A stretch of DNA of 64,000 nucleotides from Crocinitomicaceae bacterium (lineage in GTDB: Bacteria; Bacteroidota; Bacteroidia; Flavobacteriales_D; Crocinitomicaceae), in the NCBI GenBank assembly GCA_029251865.1, contig JAQXCN010000013.1:1-64000 (forward strand), written 5' to 3'. A model generated the notes under the pieces. The model was not told the DNA's origin and made no database searches. It was given only the letters and a program-made list of their open reading frames with translations. The position numbers were made by a program, and so were the translations under genes. How positions within the stretch are numbered: the first letter of the stretch is position 1; each line of letters opens with the position of its first letter. Positions 34,659 through 43,623 of this stretch are shown piece after piece.

Positions 34659-35788
34659 CAGAGACGTCTATTCATTTGTTTAACCATTGTATTTTTCCAT
34701 GAGGTAAAACTGCCATCTATTATTCGTCTTCTAGCCTCTTTCATAAGCCTGAGATAAAAAGCTAGGTTATGAATTGTCGCTATCTGCATTCCTAAAAATT
34801 CTCCAGATTTTAATAAATGACGCAGATACGCCTTGGAGTAATGCAAATCAACATAACAATCACTCTCCTCGTCGATAACAGAGAAATCAGTTGACCATTT
34901 CTTGTTCTTTATATTAATCGTTCCGTTTGCTGTAAACAATAGACCGTGTCTTGCATTTCTCGAAGGCATTACGCAATCAAACATATCTACACCCAAAGCA
35001 ATACATTCCAATAAATTCCATGGCGTTCCTACCCCCATTAAGTACCTTGGTTTGTCTTTTGGTAAAATCTCAGTAACCAAGGCTGTCATCTCATAAAGAT
35101 CCTCTTCTGGCTCGCCTACAGAAAGGCCTCCAATTGCATTACCTACAGCATCAAATGAAGAAATAACTTTTGCCGATTCTTGTCTCAAATCTTTATAGGT
35201 ACTTCCTTGAACTATTGGAAAAAGTGACTGCTCAAAACCATAATTACATGATGTATTTTCCATTTGTTCCATGCATCGCTTTAACCACCTATGGGTCATA
35301 CCCATAGAGTTTTTGGCGTATCCGTAATCACAAGGGTATGGTGTGCATTCATCAAAAGCCATAATGATATCTGCTCCTATACTTCGCTGAATATCAATTG
35401 CACGCTCCGGTGTAAAATAATGGTAACTGCCATCAATATGGGATTGAAACTTCACCCCTTCTTCTGTTATTTTTCTTGAACCTGACAGAGAATATACTTG
35501 ATACCCCCCACTATCAGTGAGTATTGGCCTATCCCAATTCATGAATTTATGCAAGCCACCTGCATTTTCAATTATATCTGTACCAGGTCGCAGGAATAAA
35601 TGATAGGTATTACCTAAAATTATTTCTGCTTGAACATCCTGCTTCAATTCTCTTTGATGAACACCCTTAACAGTCCCTGCGGTGCCCACAGGCATAAATA
35701 TTGGAGTCTCAATTTCGCCGTGATCCGTAAAGAGCTTTCCGGCCCGCGCTCCAGAATTACTGTCCTTATTTAAAATATCGAAGTGCAT
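34658..35788 (-). CDS. tgt: tRNA-guanine(34) transglycosylase
   Basis: 376-aa enzyme exchanging G34 for the preQ1 base. It has LGNTYHLFLRPG, the catalytic-side LTDSGGYQVYSLS, IMAFDECTPYP, and DCVMPSRNARHG with the nucleophilic Asp. The zinc motif expected as CxCxxC before AYLRHL reads SDCYVDLHYSKAYLRHL: two of three Cys are replaced, while the distal His in IATIHNLAFYL remains. I recall the same loss in other Bacteroidota Tgt proteins. The frame opens at 35815, but that lies in the promoter box; ATG at 35788 gives MHFDILNKD. Confidence 0.95.
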   Translation of the reverse strand: MHFDILNKDSNSGARAGKLFTDHGEIETPIFMPVGTAGTVKGVHQRELKQDVQAEIILGNTYHLFLRPGTDIIENAGGLHKFMNWDRPILTDSGGYQVYSLSGSRKITEEGVKFQSHIDGSYHYFTPERAIDIQRSIGADIIMAFDECTPYPCDYGYAKNSMGMTHRWLKRCMEQMENTSCNYGFEQSLFPIVQGSTYKDLRQESAKVISSFDAVGNAIGGLSVGEPEEDLYEMTALVTEILPKDKPRYLMGVGTPWNLLECIALGVDMFDCVMPSRNARHGLLFTANGTINIKNKKWSTDFSVIDEESDCYVDLHYSKAYLRHLLKSGEFLGMQIATIHNLAFYLRLMKEARRRIIDGSFTSWKNTMVKQMNRRL

Positions 35789-35812
35789 AAAAATGTTAAT
35801 AACAATATGTGT

Positions 35813-35820
35813 CAAAGATA
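35813..35820 (-). promoter_or_regulatory. -7 box of the tgt-lptF/G unit
   Basis: The minus strand reads TATCTTTG at 35820-35813, ending 24 nt before the tgt ATG at 35788. No TTG at the right spacing is seen upstream. The opposite strand carries a near-consensus CATATTTG (35842-35849) ahead of the glycosyltransferase gene. Confidence 0.55.
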
Positions 35821-35863
35821 CATTGAAATCATTTCATAAGTCATATTTGTAAAAGCAATATAC

Positions 35864-37000
35864 ATGAACTTCATAAAGCAATATATCAACGATGAATTTA
35901 ACGCAGTCTTATTGGGCGTTTTCATACTAACGATTCTAATTCAATTGTATTATGTCCTCCTGATATTTAGAAAACTTGCCTTTTACAAGAATAAACCAAA
36001 AAACATCTCGAATTCAATTCCAATCAGTATAATTATTTGCGCGCGCAATGAAAGTGATAAACTATTTTCCAATTTACCTCATATTCTGGAACAGCGCTAT
36101 CCAAATTTCGAAGTCATAGTGGTAAACCACCAATCTATTGATAATAGTAAAGAAATACTTGATGCATTCTGTCAGCAATATGACAATCTTAGAATAGTTG
36201 AACTCCACCAGGACAAACACCTACGACCCGGTAAAAAACTACCGTTAACAGTCGGGATAAAAGCAGCAAAAAATGCCCATATTCTTCTAACAGATGCTGA
36301 CTGTGTACCTTCATCAAAATTATGGATTCATCATATGGCGTCAAGTTCAAGTGCTAATGAAATAGTACTCGGTTATGGGCCCCTCATTCAAAAACCTGGT
36401 TTGCTGAATAAACTCTTGCGCTTTGATACGGCATGGATTGGTATAAATTATTTATCCATGGCCTTGCATAAAAAGCCTTATATGGGAGTAGGCCGCAATT
36501 TAGCATATACGCAGGAGACTTTTTTTACTGTAAATGGGTTTAAATCCCATTACGCGATTGCATCCGGTGATGATGATTTATTTATTCAGGAAGCGACCAG
36601 AAATAAACAAAATTACGCTATTCAAATTGAACCTGAATCCTATATGTTTTCTCCTGCTAAGGAGACATTGACCGAATGGATCAAGCAAAAATCTAGGCAC
36701 TATACAACCACACCAAAATATAGGTTTATTAAAAAACTATTGTTAGCAATCTACCCTATTTCATTGATTCTTGCTTGGATTTCTTTCGTTTCTTTGATTT
36801 TACAGGAGGTATACCCCTATCACTTAGGATTTATAATGGTTGTGTTTTATGCCATAAAATGGTTTATACAAGGGAAATCGCTCCTTCAATTACAAGAGAA
36901 AAAATTTGCGCTATTTTTTCCTTTGTGGGATATGATTTATGCACTTATAATCCCAATGATATATGTTATTGCAAAAAATAAAAAGAATGCTACATGGTAG
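35864..37000 (+). CDS. Membrane-bound family 2 glycosyltransferase
   Basis: 378 aa. One membrane helix at about 14-35, a GT-A catalytic domain (about 52-280) with ISIIICARNESDKL, the DxD motif in LLTDADCV (Asp144/Asp146), GDDDLFIQEA and a K/R-rich KQKSRHYTT in place of the QxxRW motif, then two or three C-terminal helices (about 285-375). It would add sugars to a lipid or polysaccharide at the inner membrane; the acceptor is unknown. Its 3' end overlaps the sigma factor gene by 7 nt. Confidence 0.88.
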   Translation: MNFIKQYINDEFNAVLLGVFILTILIQLYYVLLIFRKLAFYKNKPKNISNSIPISIIICARNESDKLFSNLPHILEQRYPNFEVIVVNHQSIDNSKEILDAFCQQYDNLRIVELHQDKHLRPGKKLPLTVGIKAAKNAHILLTDADCVPSSKLWIHHMASSSSANEIVLGYGPLIQKPGLLNKLLRFDTAWIGINYLSMALHKKPYMGVGRNLAYTQETFFTVNGFKSHYAIASGDDDLFIQEATRNKQNYAIQIEPESYMFSPAKETLTEWIKQKSRHYTTTPKYRFIKKLLLAIYPISLILAWISFVSLILQEVYPYHLGFIMVVFYAIKWFIQGKSLLQLQEKKFALFFPLWDMIYALIIPMIYVIAKNKKNATW

Positions 37001-37599
37001 AAAAAAGTCATTTATCCGATAAAGCAAAATACGACTTAAACCTTGTTGAGGCGGCAATTAAAGGAGATCAGCTTGCCTATGCAGATCTCATGGAGCGTTA
37101 CCGCGAATCTATTTATTATATGATGCTCAAAATGGTTAAAAATCCTGATGATGCAGATGATTTAACTATTGAGGCATTCGGAAAAGCATTTAATCGTCTT
37201 CCTCAATATTCACCAAGTTTCGCATTTAGTACCTGGCTCTTCAAAATTGCATCAAATAATTGTATTGATTTCATTCGGAAGAAAAGAATCAAAGTAACTT
37301 CTATGGATAGTGGTGTGAGAACGGATAATGGTGATGTCATTCAAATAGATACAAAATCAAACAATCTGAATCCTGAAGAAACATTTATTCAAGACCAACG
37401 TGTTATTCATATGAGATTGCTAGTGAGCAAACTAAAACCAAAATATAGAGACCTTGTAGAAATGAGATATTTTAAAGAATTGAGCTACGAGGAGATCGCT
37501 ACAGAATTAAAACTTCCACTTGGCACAGTCAAAGCTCAACTTTTTAGAGCCAGAGATTTCCTGGCGGGAATGGCTGAAAAGACAAAAGACTCCATTTAA
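36994..37599 (+). CDS. ECF-type RNA polymerase sigma factor
   Basis: 201-aa sigma-70 family factor. Region 2 (about 22-95) has LMERYRESIYYMMLKMVKNPDDADDLT and FSTWLFKIASNNCIDFIRKKR; region 4 (about 140-195) has YRDLVEMRYFKELSYEEIA and the recognition helix PLGTVKAQLFRARDFL. No anti-sigma gene is adjacent. It is sandwiched between a glycosyltransferase (7-nt overlap) and rsmG (0 nt), so it is probably expressed constitutively as part of that group. Confidence 0.92.
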   Translation: MVEKSHLSDKAKYDLNLVEAAIKGDQLAYADLMERYRESIYYMMLKMVKNPDDADDLTIEAFGKAFNRLPQYSPSFAFSTWLFKIASNNCIDFIRKKRIKVTSMDSGVRTDNGDVIQIDTKSNNLNPEETFIQDQRVIHMRLLVSKLKPKYRDLVEMRYFKELSYEEIATELKLPLGTVKAQLFRARDFLAGMAEKTKDSI

Positions 37600-38214
37600 A
37601 TGGATGATTTAAAACAATATTTTCCTGATTTATCCTCCGTTCAAATTGATCAACTTGATCAACTACCCCGTATTTATGAGGAATGGAATGCTATGATAAA
37701 CGTGATTTCACGTAAGGATATGATTCACTTTAAAGAAAGACATCTACTGCACTCTCTTGGGATTCAGAAACATTCAAACTTTGAAAAAGGAAGCTATATT
37801 CTAGATATCGGGACAGGAGGTGGATTTCCCGGCGTACCATTAGCAATAGTAAATCCAGAATGTCAATTTGTTCTTCTCGATTCTATCGGAAAGAAATTAA
37901 AGGTAATTGAGGAAGTTAAATCAAAACTGAATTTAAAGAATATTAGCACGATTCATTCTAGAGTAGAAGAGCACACTGGTGCATACAACTATATTGTTAG
38001 CAGAGCGGTGACAAACCTGCCTAAATTCATTCAGTTAACTAAACATCTCATCCCAAAAGAAAGCAAGGATTTTCGTGGAATTTACTACCTGAAAGGCGGA
38101 GAATTTAATGATGAACTAAATACAATTCAAATGAAGCACAAGGTTTACGATCTTCAACTTTGTTTTGAAGGGGCTTTCTTTGAAACAAAAAAAGTTATTG
38201 AATTAACGCATTAA
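37600..38214 (+). CDS. rsmG: 16S rRNA (guanine527-N7)-methyltransferase
   Basis: 204-aa SAM-dependent methyltransferase (GidB). The SAM motif ILDIGTGGGFPGVPLAIVNP is at about 67-86, preceded by the N-terminal WNAMINVISRKDM and followed by the VSRAVTNLPKF segment typical of RsmG. Starts directly after the sigma factor stop. Its 3' end overlaps apaG (opposite strand) by 4 nt. Confidence 0.95.
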   Translation: MDDLKQYFPDLSSVQIDQLDQLPRIYEEWNAMINVISRKDMIHFKERHLLHSLGIQKHSNFEKGSYILDIGTGGGFPGVPLAIVNPECQFVLLDSIGKKLKVIEEVKSKLNLKNISTIHSRVEEHTGAYNYIVSRAVTNLPKFIQLTKHLIPKESKDFRGIYYLKGGEFNDELNTIQMKHKVYDLQLCFEGAFFETKKVIELTH

Positions 38215-38597
38215 TTTAAAAGGACTGGGTATATCAGACTAAACGAGGGAATATCTGCATAGAACAACTCATCTGAACTCAGATCTCGAAAGAAAAATTT
38301 ACCGTACATCATTCCCATTGAAACAACCATTTCGCAGCCACTTACGTAACTAAACTCTTCGTTAGGCATGAGCGTAGGTGTTTCACCAACAACACCTTCT
38401 CCGCTAATCGTTGAAATACCATGTAACAAATGAAGAACGTGCCATTCTCGTGACAAAAGTTGAACAGGATAACTAAGACGATTACATATGGTTATCTCGT
38501 AGTTGTAAAAGAAGTTGGAATCTGCCTCTGTAAAAAGATCTTTTCGAAACCAACTGGAGACTGAAATTTCAATACCTTTAGTCTGCGTATGCATCAT
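38211..38597 (-). CDS. apaG: ApaG domain protein (DUF525)
   Basis: 128-aa Fn3-like beta-sandwich protein. The core reads YNYEITICNRLSYPVQLLSREWHV, then GEGVVGETPTLMPNEEFSYVSG, as in ApaG. ApaG is linked to Co2+/Mg2+ homeostasis in enterobacteria, but its biochemical function is not established. Start is one of two adjacent ATGs at the N-terminus. Divergent from the nqr operon. Confidence 0.92.
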   Translation of the reverse strand: MMHTQTKGIEISVSSWFRKDLFTEADSNFFYNYEITICNRLSYPVQLLSREWHVLHLLHGISTISGEGVVGETPTLMPNEEFSYVSGCEMVVSMGMMYGKFFFRDLSSDELFYADIPSFSLIYPVLLN

Positions 38598-38707
38598 AAA
38601 ATAAAGTTATTCTATTCTATTCATATATCCATAAAAATAAATGATTTTAACTTTGAATTGCTCAGTAATTGCCTACTATTGATTATTTTATGTTGTATGT
38701 AAAAAAA

Positions 38708-38727
38708 AGAAAAGTAAATACTTTTCT
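38708..38727. repeat. Perfect inverted repeat in the apaG-nqrA control region
   Basis: AGAAAAGTA (38708-38716), AA, TACTTTTCT (38719-38727): 9-bp arms. On the minus strand it is followed by a T-run like a terminator, but no minus-strand gene would need one there, since apaG starts to the left of it. An operator is the alternative. Confidence 0.5.
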
Positions 38728-38768
38728 GTGACGCTATTCGATTTGATGATTCGTTTTCTATCCCTACT

Positions 38769-38787
38769 ATTTAGAACAGTTCTAAAT
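38769..38787. repeat. Perfect inverted repeat upstream of nqrA
   Basis: ATTTAGAAC (38769-38777), A, GTTCTAAAT (38779-38787): 9-bp arms around one base. It lies about 60-75 bp upstream of the nqr -7 box. The AGAAC-N-GTTCT core looks like a site for a dimeric regulator. No regulator gene is nearby. Confidence 0.6.
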
Positions 38788-38843
38788 TATTATTTTAAAG
38801 GATAATATTATCACCCATTACCTTACTACGCTTAGGAATTTCG

Positions 38844-38851
38844 TAATTTTG
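38844..38851 (+). promoter_or_regulatory. -7 box of the nqr operon
   Basis: TAATTTTG at 38844-38851 matches TAnnTTTG and ends 25 nt before the nqrA ATG. No TTG at the expected distance was found, which suits an activator-dependent promoter but does not prove it. Confidence 0.5.
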
Positions 38852-38876
38852 TCACCTAATTATAATTGCAATTTTC

Positions 38877-40229
38877 ATGTCCAATACAATCAGTATTCGA
38901 AAAGGTCTGAATATCAGACTTGTAGGAGAAGCAAAGAAAGAAATTAAAGATATCCCAGTTTCTAAAACTGTAGGGGTTTCACCCCTTGATTTTCATGGGT
39001 TAACACCAAAGCTTGTAGTCAAAGAAGGTGATAACGTTCAAATTGGAGATGTTCTGTTTTTCGACAAAAAAGAAGCCTCAGTAAAGTTTATTAGTCCTGT
39101 CAGTGGAACCATTGAATCGATTGTTCGTGGTGAAAAACGAAGAATATTAAACGTTCTTATTGCCACAGATGGTAAACAAACGGCCAAAAAATTTGATGTT
39201 TCTAAAGCAGCATCATTTAATTCTGAAGAAACTAAAGCCTTATTACTAGAAACTGGATTCTGGAGTTCTATCAAACAAAGGCCGTTGGATGTCATTGCAA
39301 ATCCGAATAACGAAGCCAAAGCCATGTTTGTATCTTCGTTCGACTCTGCACCTCTAGCACCTGACTATGAATATATTTTGGGTGACGACATAGATAACCT
39401 TCAAAAAGGTTTTGATGCGCTTTCAACATTGACAGATGGTAAAGTTCATTTGAGCAGTAGGCCAAATTCAATATTTAGTAAAATAAATGGTGTGAAGCAT
39501 CATACATTTGATGGCGTTCACCCAGCCGGTAATGTAGGAACCCAAATGCACCATATCGATCCTGTAAACAAAGGAGAATTCGTTTGGTCCATAAACATAC
39601 AAGAAGTTGCAGCCATTGGAAGATTGATCAATGAAGGTACGGTGTCATCATCACGAAAAATAGCTCTTACTGGATCGGAACTTAAAAATCCAACCTATGT
39701 TAATGTATCCAAAGGGACAGAGATGAGCGCCATCCTCGACAAAGGTATTGTAGGTTCAAATGTGAGATATATTTCAGGAAATGTTTTAACTGGCGACCAA
39801 AAGAATCCGACAGACTTTATCGGATATTATCACAATCAAATCACTGTTATTCCAGAAGGCAACGAGTATAAATTCTTTTTGACTAGTGGATGGTTAGGCC
39901 ATGGGTTTGATAAATTTTCAAACTCCAGATTATTCCCGACATTTTTGCTGCCTAAAAGCAAAAAATTCACGTTGGATACAAATACGAATGGAGAAGAAAG
40001 AGCTTTCGTTGTTTCTGGTGAACTTGAAAAGGTATTTCCCTTTGACATCTTACCCGTGCAATTAACAAAAGCAGCGATTACGCAAGATATAGATGGAATG
40101 GAAAACTTAGGGATTTACGAAGTTGCTCCAGAAGACTTTGCCCTTTGTGAATACGTTTGTACTACTAAAATCAATATACAAGACAAAATAAGACAAGGAC
40201 TAGACTTGATTGCTAGTGAATGTATGTAA
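38877..40229 (+). CDS. nqrA: Na+-translocating NADH:quinone reductase subunit A
   Basis: 450-aa cytoplasmic-side subunit of the Na+ pump. N-terminus ISIRKGLNIRLVGEAKKEI, GLTPKLVVKEGDNVQIGDVLFFDKK and DGVHPAGNVGTQMHHIDPV are typical for NqrA. Full length. First gene of nqrABCDEF, transcribed as one unit with gaps of 1-15 nt. Confidence 0.97.
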   Translation: MSNTISIRKGLNIRLVGEAKKEIKDIPVSKTVGVSPLDFHGLTPKLVVKEGDNVQIGDVLFFDKKEASVKFISPVSGTIESIVRGEKRRILNVLIATDGKQTAKKFDVSKAASFNSEETKALLLETGFWSSIKQRPLDVIANPNNEAKAMFVSSFDSAPLAPDYEYILGDDIDNLQKGFDALSTLTDGKVHLSSRPNSIFSKINGVKHHTFDGVHPAGNVGTQMHHIDPVNKGEFVWSINIQEVAAIGRLINEGTVSSSRKIALTGSELKNPTYVNVSKGTEMSAILDKGIVGSNVRYISGNVLTGDQKNPTDFIGYYHNQITVIPEGNEYKFFLTSGWLGHGFDKFSNSRLFPTFLLPKSKKFTLDTNTNGEERAFVVSGELEKVFPFDILPVQLTKAAITQDIDGMENLGIYEVAPEDFALCEYVCTTKINIQDKIRQGLDLIASECM

Positions 40230-40244
40230 TTAAAAAAGAGAACT

Positions 40245-41489
40245 GTGAAATTTTTAGAAAAATATTTACATAAAATGGAACCTCACTTTATAAAAGGTGG
40301 GAAATACGAAAAGTGGAATCCATTATTTGAAACTTTAGCTACGTTTGCTTTTACACCGAAGTTGGTTACTACAAAAGGAACCCACATCCGAGATGGTGTT
40401 GACCTAAAGCGGACTATGTTTACTGTTGTTATTGCCTTAATACCATGTTTACTTTTCGGTATTTACAATACAGGGCATTGGGAATATGCGGTAGCTGAAG
40501 GGAATAGGGATATTCCATATTTTGCGGAAATGGGTGCTAAATTCCTTACTGGTTTGACAATTGTGCTACCTGTAGTAGTCGTATCATACGGTGTCGGTCT
40601 AACGATTGAGTTTATTTTTGGAATGCTTCGTGGCCATTCTCTTCACGAAGGGTTTTTGGTCTCAGGGATGCTTATTCCGCTTACTATGCCTGCTGATGTT
40701 CCATTGTGGATGGTCGCCATTGCTACGGCCTTTGCAGTAATAATCGGTAAAGAAATCTTTGGTGGAACAGGTATGAATGTAGTTAATATCGCTCTAACTG
40801 CCCGTGCTTTCCTTTTCTTTGCTTACCCAACGTCAATGTCAGGTGATAAAGTTTGGATGTCCGGTTTGGGCGACAAAATGTCGACAAATTCAGCTGATTT
40901 AGATGGCTTTTCGGGAGCCACCGCACTCGGTGATCTTGCCTCCTTTATGTCAGACAAAGCGACGGTTGCAGGAGAAACTGTTCAATCAAGTATGGCGCTT
41001 CAAAACTTCTCCACAGAGTATGGAGTATGGGAATCCTTTGTGGGAATGATTCCTGGTTCAATTGGCGAAACCTCTACTCTAGCCTGTTTGATTGGTGGAC
41101 TATTACTAGTGTTGACAGGAGTTGGTTCATTAAGAATCATTCTTTCCTTTTTTGCAGGTGGTTTTGTAATGGGATTACTTTTAAATGCTATCGGTGGAAA
41201 CCCATATTTAGACCTTGCCGCTCACCATCACCTTGTAATCGGAGGTTTCGCTTTTGGTGCGGTGTTCATGGCTACAGACCCAGTTACTGCATCGCAAACC
41301 GCTTTCGGAAAGATTATCTACGGTTTCCTTGGAGGTTTATTAGCGATTATGATTCGTGTATTGAACCCGGCCTATCCCGAGGGCGTATTCTTAGCGATAC
41401 TCTTTATGAATATTATGGCACCTATTATAGATCACTATATTATTCAGGCAAATATTAATAGAAGACTTAAAAGACTTAAAACAGCATAA
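40245..41489 (+). CDS. nqrB: Na+-translocating NADH:quinone reductase subunit B
   Basis: 414-aa membrane subunit with about ten helices. The covalent-FMN threonine is Thr226 in GFSGATALGD, matching the SGAT motif of NqrB/RnfD. GKEIFGGTGMNVVNIALTARAFLFFAYP and FMATDPVTASQT are further signatures. Start codon is GTG at 40245. Confidence 0.97.
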   Translation: MKFLEKYLHKMEPHFIKGGKYEKWNPLFETLATFAFTPKLVTTKGTHIRDGVDLKRTMFTVVIALIPCLLFGIYNTGHWEYAVAEGNRDIPYFAEMGAKFLTGLTIVLPVVVVSYGVGLTIEFIFGMLRGHSLHEGFLVSGMLIPLTMPADVPLWMVAIATAFAVIIGKEIFGGTGMNVVNIALTARAFLFFAYPTSMSGDKVWMSGLGDKMSTNSADLDGFSGATALGDLASFMSDKATVAGETVQSSMALQNFSTEYGVWESFVGMIPGSIGETSTLACLIGGLLLVLTGVGSLRIILSFFAGGFVMGLLLNAIGGNPYLDLAAHHHLVIGGFAFGAVFMATDPVTASQTAFGKIIYGFLGGLLAIMIRVLNPAYPEGVFLAILFMNIMAPIIDHYIIQANINRRLKRLKTA

Positions 41490-41491
41490 AT

Positions 41492-42235
41492 ATGGCACTT
41501 AATAAAGAATCAAATGGATTCACTTTTGGATTTGCGATTGTACTTGTAGTTGTTCTAGGGGTTATACTCGCATCCTTAGCAGAAGGCTTAAAACCACTTA
41601 AGGAAAAGAATGTACGCGTTAAAAAACAAATCGATATTCTTTCAGCGATGATGGATGTTGAGAAGGAAGGAATTGACCGTTCAAATGCTATTGAAGAATT
41701 CCCTAAGTACGTTGACTTGTCAGAGGCCGTAATACTTAACAACGTCGGTGAAGAAGTTTCCAAAGGAAAGGCAGCTTTTGAAGTTGACATTAAAAAAGAA
41801 TACAGAGATAAAAATCTAAAAGAAGAAGATAAAAAGTTCCCTTTGTTTATTGCGCGAGACAAAGAAAAAAACACGCGATACATAATACCTGTCGTGGGAA
41901 AGGGTCTATGGGGACCAATATGGGGATATATTTGCTTAGAAGAAGATATGAAAACAATTTTAGGCGTTTCTTTCGATCACAAAACTGAAACACCAGGTTT
42001 AGGTGCCGAAATTAACAAGCCTTTCTTCATGGACAGATGGAAAGATTCTGAAATAAGTGATTCTTTAGGAAACTTCCAAAAATATGAAGTAGTAAAGGAT
42101 AATTCAGGTTCTGCTTATCCGAGTAAAGTTGATGGAATTACCGGAGGAACTATAACATCTAAAGGCGTAGAAGAAATGGTTAACCGCAGTCTTCAAATCT
42201 ACTCTAACTACTTTAAGAACTTAAATTCAAAATAA
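41492..42235 (+). CDS. nqrC: Na+-translocating NADH:quinone reductase subunit C
   Basis: 247-aa subunit with one N-terminal helix (about 11-31) and a periplasmic FMN domain. The FMN-binding threonine is Thr220 in DGITGGTITSKGV, a variant of the usual SGAT[LI]TS with Gly for Ala. HKTETPGLGAEI precedes it. Two nt after nqrB. Confidence 0.96.
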   Translation: MALNKESNGFTFGFAIVLVVVLGVILASLAEGLKPLKEKNVRVKKQIDILSAMMDVEKEGIDRSNAIEEFPKYVDLSEAVILNNVGEEVSKGKAAFEVDIKKEYRDKNLKEEDKKFPLFIARDKEKNTRYIIPVVGKGLWGPIWGYICLEEDMKTILGVSFDHKTETPGLGAEINKPFFMDRWKDSEISDSLGNFQKYEVVKDNSGSAYPSKVDGITGGTITSKGVEEMVNRSLQIYSNYFKNLNSK

Positions 42236-42236
42236 T

Positions 42237-42914
42237 ATGAGTGCCGATAAAAAATCTTCTGAGCCATTATTTTCGAAAAAAAATAAAAAGCTAATTACCG
42301 ATCCTTTAACAGACAATAACCCAGTAACCATTCAGGTATTAGGTATTTGTTCCGCACTTGCGATTACCGTGCAAGTTAATCAGGCTATTGTAATGTCCAT
42401 GTCCGTATTGTTCGTGATTATAATGGGGAACTGGATTGTTTCGATGTTGCGAAATTTAATTCCTTCGAGAATTCGGATTATTGTCCAATTATTGGTTGTT
42501 GCATCTTTGGTAATTATTGTAGATCAAGTTTTAGCAGCCTTTTTACCTGATTTATCCGCAAAACTCTCTGTTTTCGTTGGATTAATTATCACCAACTGTA
42601 TTATTATGGGACGCTTAGAAGCGTTTGCAATGGCGAACAAGCCTTGGCCTTCTATCCTTGATGGATTTGGTAATGGCCTTGGGTATGGGGCAATACTCAT
42701 ATTAGTTGCTGTATTTAGAGAGCTCTTTGGATCTGGAACACTAATGGGTTTTCCTATATTCGGAAATGCCCTTCCCGGAGAAGAATCAGGATTATATGCA
42801 ATGGGATATCAAAACAACAACCTAATGATTTTACCCCCAATGGCTTTGATTATTGTAGGTGTGATTATTTGGGTTCAAAGATCTAGAAACAAGGCTCTAA
42901 TTGAAGAGCATTAA
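42237..42914 (+). CDS. nqrD: Na+-translocating NADH:quinone reductase subunit D
   Basis: 225-aa membrane subunit with six helices. LFSKKNKKLITDPLTDNNPVTIQVLGICSALA-type N-terminus, the half-channel Cys in ITNCIIMGRLEAFAM (ligand of the intramembrane iron centre shared with NqrE) and GYGAILILVAVFRELFGSG identify it. One nt after nqrC. Confidence 0.96.
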   Translation: MSADKKSSEPLFSKKNKKLITDPLTDNNPVTIQVLGICSALAITVQVNQAIVMSMSVLFVIIMGNWIVSMLRNLIPSRIRIIVQLLVVASLVIIVDQVLAAFLPDLSAKLSVFVGLIITNCIIMGRLEAFAMANKPWPSILDGFGNGLGYGAILILVAVFRELFGSGTLMGFPIFGNALPGEESGLYAMGYQNNNLMILPPMALIIVGVIIWVQRSRNKALIEEH

Positions 42915-42925
42915 AATAAAGAATT

Positions 42926-43618
42926 ATGGAAAGTACTCTTGATATATTTGTTAAAGCAATTTTTTCTGAGAATATGATTTTCGCATATTTCTTGGGAATG
43001 TGCTCGTACCTTGCTGTTTCCAAAACAGTTAAGACAGCTGTTGGACTCGGAGCGGCGGTTATCTTCGTTTTAACCGTAACGGTTCCTGTGAACTTTCTCC
43101 TTGAAAATTATGTTTTAAAGGCAGGAGCGTTGGAATGGTTGGGAGCTGAATATGCTGAATTAGATTTAAGCTTTTTATCTTTCATCATGTACATTGCCGT
43201 TGTTGCATCAATTGTTCAATTAGTTGAAATGTTAGTAGAAAAATTTGCACCTGCGTTATATGGAGCACTGGGTATATTCTTACCCTTAATTGCCGTGAAC
43301 TGTTCGATTCTTGGCGGCGCCTTGTTTATGCAAGAACGACAATATTCTACGATTTTGGATGCCACTGCCTTTTCTTTAGGTTCTGGTATTGGGTGGTTTA
43401 TAGCCATTGTTGCAATAGCCGCAATACGCGAAAAATTGCGCTATTCGAACGTCCCAGGGCCATTAAGAGGATTGGGGATTACATTTATTGTAACAGGACT
43501 TATGGGTATGGCATTCATGAGTTTCATGGGTATTAAATATGGTGAAGAGGCTCCGAGTGAGGATGTTGAAACTGTAACTACAATGATTGACACAAATAAA
43601 GAAAATAACATTAACTAA
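42926..43618 (+). CDS. nqrE: Na+-translocating NADH:quinone reductase subunit E
   Basis: 230-aa membrane subunit homologous to NqrD with inverted topology. Family segments are NMIFAYFLGMCSYLAVSK and FLPLIAVNCSILGGALFMQER, each with the Cys that binds the iron centre. An extra acidic C-terminal tail (about 212-230) follows the last helix. Confidence 0.96.
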   Translation: MESTLDIFVKAIFSENMIFAYFLGMCSYLAVSKTVKTAVGLGAAVIFVLTVTVPVNFLLENYVLKAGALEWLGAEYAELDLSFLSFIMYIAVVASIVQLVEMLVEKFAPALYGALGIFLPLIAVNCSILGGALFMQERQYSTILDATAFSLGSGIGWFIAIVAIAAIREKLRYSNVPGPLRGLGITFIVTGLMGMAFMSFMGIKYGEEAPSEDVETVTTMIDTNKENNIN

Positions 43619-43623
43619 CCATC

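Noticed and set aside
41027..41458. Plus-strand open frame of 143 codons inside nqrB
   Set aside because: Shifted frame of a strongly conserved gene, with unnatural Cys/Arg/Trp content.
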